Shown piece after piece: positions 4,123-5,746 of a stretch of DNA of 5,746 nt; position 1 is the first letter of the stretch; each line of letters starts with the position of its first letter. Source of the DNA: JAHJGG01 sp041658785 (GTDB lineage Bacteria > Patescibacteriota > Patescibacteriia > Magasanikbacterales > UBA922); the NCBI GenBank assembly GCA_041658785.1, contig JBAZZL010000051.1, positions 1-5,746 on the forward strand, given 5' to 3'. The notes below the pieces were generated by a model. That model saw nothing but the letters and a program-made list of their open reading frames with translations, ran no database searches and was not told where the DNA came from. The translations under genes were made by a program, and so were the position numbers.

Positions 4123-4914
4123 ATGTCTTTAGTATTCTCCGCCATCGCCCCTCATCCGCCGATTCTTATCCCCAATATCGGCAAGGGCGAAGCGGCAAAA
4201 GTAAAAAAAACTCAAGAAGCCCTCAATCTTCTTGAACAAGATTTATATATCGCCAAACCGCAAATAATCCTGATAATTTCACCTCATGGCTCTTTTTTCG
4301 CGGATGCATTTTCCGTAAACGCGCACACAAACTTTTGCTCTTCATTTGAACAATTCGGGGATTTTTCAACCAAAAATGAATGGAAAGGCTCGCCAGATCT
4401 GGGAGCAAAAATTGCGCACAAAGCTAAAGATGAAAAAATTCCGGTGCAGCTTATCAGCGAAGAACATCTGGACCATGGCGCCTGCGTTCCTTTGCATTTT
4501 TTGACAACGCATCTCCCGGATATAAAAATCCTGCCGATTGGCTACAGCGCGTTGGACAGAAAAAAACATTTACGATTTGGGGAATTGCTAAAAGAGGCAG
4601 TGATGGAATCTGACAAAAGAATTGCGGTTATCGCTTCCGGCGACCTGTCTCACGCGCTAAAAACCGAAGCGCCATGCGGATTCCACAAAGATGGCGGGAT
4701 ATTTGATAAAAAATTAATTGAATTGCTCGAAAATAATAATATACCAGGCATTATTCAAATGAATGATGATTTGGTTGATAATGCCAAAGAATGCGGTTTT
4801 AGGTCTTTTTTGCTGTTGCTGGGAATAATCAAAAATATGAACTTCGTGTTCAAAAACCACTCTTACGAAGCGCCGTTTGGAGTCGGGTATCTGGTCGGAA
4901 ATTTTGTATTTTAA
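4123..4914 (+). CDS. LigB-type class III extradiol dioxygenase-like protein
   Basis: The protein has 263 residues and is probably cytoplasmic. The start reads AIAPHPPILIPNIGKGE (residues 7-23), the signature opening of the LigB-like family found in AmmeMemoRadiSam systems. SPHG follows at 53-56, DHGACVPLHF at 117-126, ASGDLSH at 171-177 and YEAPFGVGYL at 248-257. By analogy to LigB, His11, His55 and Glu249 would bind the metal, and His118/His125 and His177 would line the active site. All these residues are present, so the metal site looks intact. In many bacteria this domain is fused to an AMMECR1 domain and sits near a radical-SAM gene. Here it is alone and neither partner is visible in the window. 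The true substrate is unknown, and aromatic ring cleavage should not be assumed. No Shine-Dalgarno is seen before the ATG. Confidence 0.85.
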   Translation: MSLVFSAIAPHPPILIPNIGKGEAAKVKKTQEALNLLEQDLYIAKPQIILIISPHGSFFADAFSVNAHTNFCSSFEQFGDFSTKNEWKGSPDLGAKIAHKAKDEKIPVQLISEEHLDHGACVPLHFLTTHLPDIKILPIGYSALDRKKHLRFGELLKEAVMESDKRIAVIASGDLSHALKTEAPCGFHKDGGIFDKKLIELLENNNIPGIIQMNDDLVDNAKECGFRSFLLLLGIIKNMNFVFKNHSYEAPFGVGYLVGNFVF

Positions 4915-4918
4915 TTAG

Positions 4919-5000
4919 ACTTACGGATAACGGATAATCCTGATTTACGGATATGGCGGCATTGTCATCAGTAAATCAGGATTATCCGTTATCCGTAAGT
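4919..5000. repeat. Long perfect inverted repeat between two genes
   Basis: The arms at 4919-4948 and 4971-5000 are perfect 30-bp complements around a 22-base loop. The left arm is built from short words: CGGATAA twice in tandem (4924-4937), with TTACGGATA at 4921-4929 and again at 4945-4953. The element starts five bases after the upstream stop codon and ends eight bases before the next ATG, so it fills the whole intergenic space. It lacks a T-run. Any read-through RNA would place this strong hairpin right in front of the next start codon. Confidence 0.9.
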
Positions 5001-5008
5001 AATAACTT

Positions 5009-5389
5009 ATGAACAACGTTCAATTTTCTGAATTACTTAAACGGCTTGAGAAAATCGAAGCATTGCTTTTAAATATCCAGCCCAAAAAACAAAAACCCCG
5101 CCAAACAAAAATACTTGACCCGCGCAATTTGCAAGAACAGCTGGAGTCGTTCCGAAACAAATACGCGCCGTCGTTATTGCGCGAATTTTGGCTTTATTGG
5201 AGCCAAAAAACAGTGTCAGGAAAAGAGAGATGGCAATTGGAAAAAGTTTTTGACGTTCCTAAAAGGTTAGAGACATGGAAAGGAAAAGAAGAGAAGTGGC
5301 AGTGGGAAAAGGAACAGAGAGAAATTTTGAAAAAAATGGATGAGAAGCCGAGTAGAAGAATGAGAGAGTCAGGGAGAATAGTACTTTAA
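5009..5389 (+). CDS. Hypothetical basic protein (126 residues), coiled coil plus Trp-rich helical domain
   Basis: I cannot assign a function. Residues 6-24 (FSELLKRLEKIEALLLNIQ) have leucine spacing typical of a short coiled coil, so the protein may form oligomers. A basic Lys/Pro/Gln linker follows (25-34). Residues ~43-91 contain a Trp/Tyr-rich helical block: LREFWLYWSQK, then GKERWQLEKVFDVPKRLETW. The pattern 'EF-x-YW ... G-x-RW-x-x-x-K-x-FD-x-x-x-RL-x-x-W' resembles a small domain I associate from memory with hypothetical and phage-type replication-related proteins; that link is uncertain. The C-terminal tail is highly charged (Lys, Glu, Arg). No signal peptide or membrane segment is present. 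No ribosome binding site is seen: the ATG follows a large palindrome by eight bases. A second palindrome begins at its stop codon. Confidence 0.7.
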   Translation: MNNVQFSELLKRLEKIEALLLNIQPKKQKPRQTKILDPRNLQEQLESFRNKYAPSLLREFWLYWSQKTVSGKERWQLEKVFDVPKRLETWKGKEEKWQWEKEQREILKKMDEKPSRRMRESGRIVL

Positions 5390-5498
5390 TTCACCTAATT
5401 ACCTAATTGTCTAATTCACCTAATAAAATGACAAATGACCAATTGGATATTGGAAATTTTATTAGATGAATTAGGTGAATTAGACAATTAGGTGAATT
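5388..5498. repeat. Palindrome built of 8-9-nt tandem CTAATT units
   Basis: The left arm (5388-5429) consists of units CACCTAATT, ACCTAATT, GTCTAATT and CACCTAAT. The right arm (5456-5498) holds the complementary units. Arms can pair in two registers. In one, 13 outer bases (5388-5400 with 5486-5498) and about 10 inner bases pair. In the other, 23 bases pair perfectly (5402-5424 with 5470-5492). The 26-base loop contains CCAAT/ATTGG, which can form a small stem. The left arm overlaps the stop codon of the preceding gene. The repeat unit differs in sequence from the other two palindromes in the window. Confidence 0.85.
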
Positions 5499-5524
5499 GG
5501 AAAACGTGATAAAACTTTCAGATT

Positions 5525-5746
5525 ATGTTACGAATAATAACCGTCCCCAACAAAATTTTGCGCCAACGATCTGCCGAGATAGATCGTGATTTTTTATTGT
5601 CTGCGGAAACAAAAAAATTAATTAAAGAAATGATTGAAACTATGTACGTCGGAGATGGCATTGGCCTCGCCGCCCCGCAGATTGGCAAAAATATTCGTAT
5701 TTGCGTGATTGGAAAAGAGGCGCATCCAGAAAAATTAAAAAATACA
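5525..5746 (+). CDS. def: Peptide deformylase, N-terminal part
   Basis: This gene is cut by the window edge after 74 codons; the family usually has about 150-200 residues. The enzyme removes the formyl group from the N-terminal methionine of new proteins, acting on the nascent chain at the ribosome. The start MLRIITVPNKILRQRSAEID matches the family opening, in which a hydrophobic 'I-x-x-PnxiLR' segment precedes a helix. Motif 1, GIGLAAPQIG, lies at residues 45-54, with Gln52 as the conserved active-site glutamine. The EGCLS and HExxH motifs that complete the metal site lie beyond the window. The ATG at 5525 is preferred because it precedes the conserved segment directly. No Shine-Dalgarno is seen. 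An AT-rich TAAAAC at 5510-5515 could be a -10 box giving another leaderless start, but this is weak. Confidence 0.93.
   Translation, partial: MLRIITVPNKILRQRSAEIDRDFLLSAETKKLIKEMIETMYVGDGIGLAAPQIGKNIRICVIGKEAHPEKLKNT

Noticed and set aside
4919..5000. Inverted repeat as a rho-independent terminator
   Set aside because: There is no T-run after either arm, and the arms are far longer than needed for a terminator.

Overview
The window looks like a piece of a small-genome Candidatus Patescibacteria (CPR) chromosome; I infer this and have not tested it. The hints are a secreted cell-wall enzyme with Patescibacteria-style 'VYLI-x-GKKR' surface repeats, at least two housekeeping genes whose promoters sit so close to the ATG that the mRNAs would be leaderless, a tRNA without an encoded CCA, and several long palindromes between genes. 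TGA is used as a stop. The protein genes are AT-leaning, except for one clearly GC-richer small gene.

Layout. (1) 1-387, minus strand: the N-terminal part of rsmI (16S rRNA 2'-O-methyltransferase), cut by the window edge, with its own promoter at 397-425. (2) 458-567: a nested palindrome. (3) 595-1150, plus strand: a self-contained cassette made of a promoter, a structured 5' UTR, a 116-residue GC-rich unknown gene and an intrinsic terminator. (4) 1172-1416, plus strand: a compact RNA locus. It holds a promoter, a predicted ~85-nt small RNA with a terminator, a second near-consensus promoter lying partly inside that terminator, a 71-nt tRNA with anticodon GAT and unusual elbow bases, and a terminator. 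(5) 1486-3767: promoter and gene for a secreted two-enzyme peptidoglycan protein (lysozyme-like domain, surface repeats, D,D-carboxypeptidase-like domain). (6) 3869-4078: a doubtful 69-residue ORF. (7) 4123-4914: a LigB-type class III extradiol dioxygenase-like protein. (8) 4919-5000: a perfect 30-bp inverted repeat. (9) 5009-5389: a 126-residue unknown basic protein. (10) 5388-5498: a palindrome built from 8-9-nt tandem units. (11) 5525-5746: the N-terminal part of peptide deformylase (def), cut by the window edge.

The most striking observation is in block 4. The predicted small RNA carries two 11-12-nt segments that are perfect complements of the adjoining tRNA. One matches the 3' side of the D stem plus the 5' side of the anticodon stem and the start of its loop. 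The other matches the anticodon loop plus the 3' side of its stem. A third, gapped match covers the T arm. The pieces occur in permuted order. The arrangement suggests a cis-encoded but trans-acting RNA that binds the tRNA at its anticodon, or a relic of an inverted tRNA duplication. I know of no described system of this kind, but I could not search.

The housekeeping genes (rsmI, def) and the wall enzyme do not form one operon. Most genes here appear to be separate transcription units divided by palindromes or terminators.
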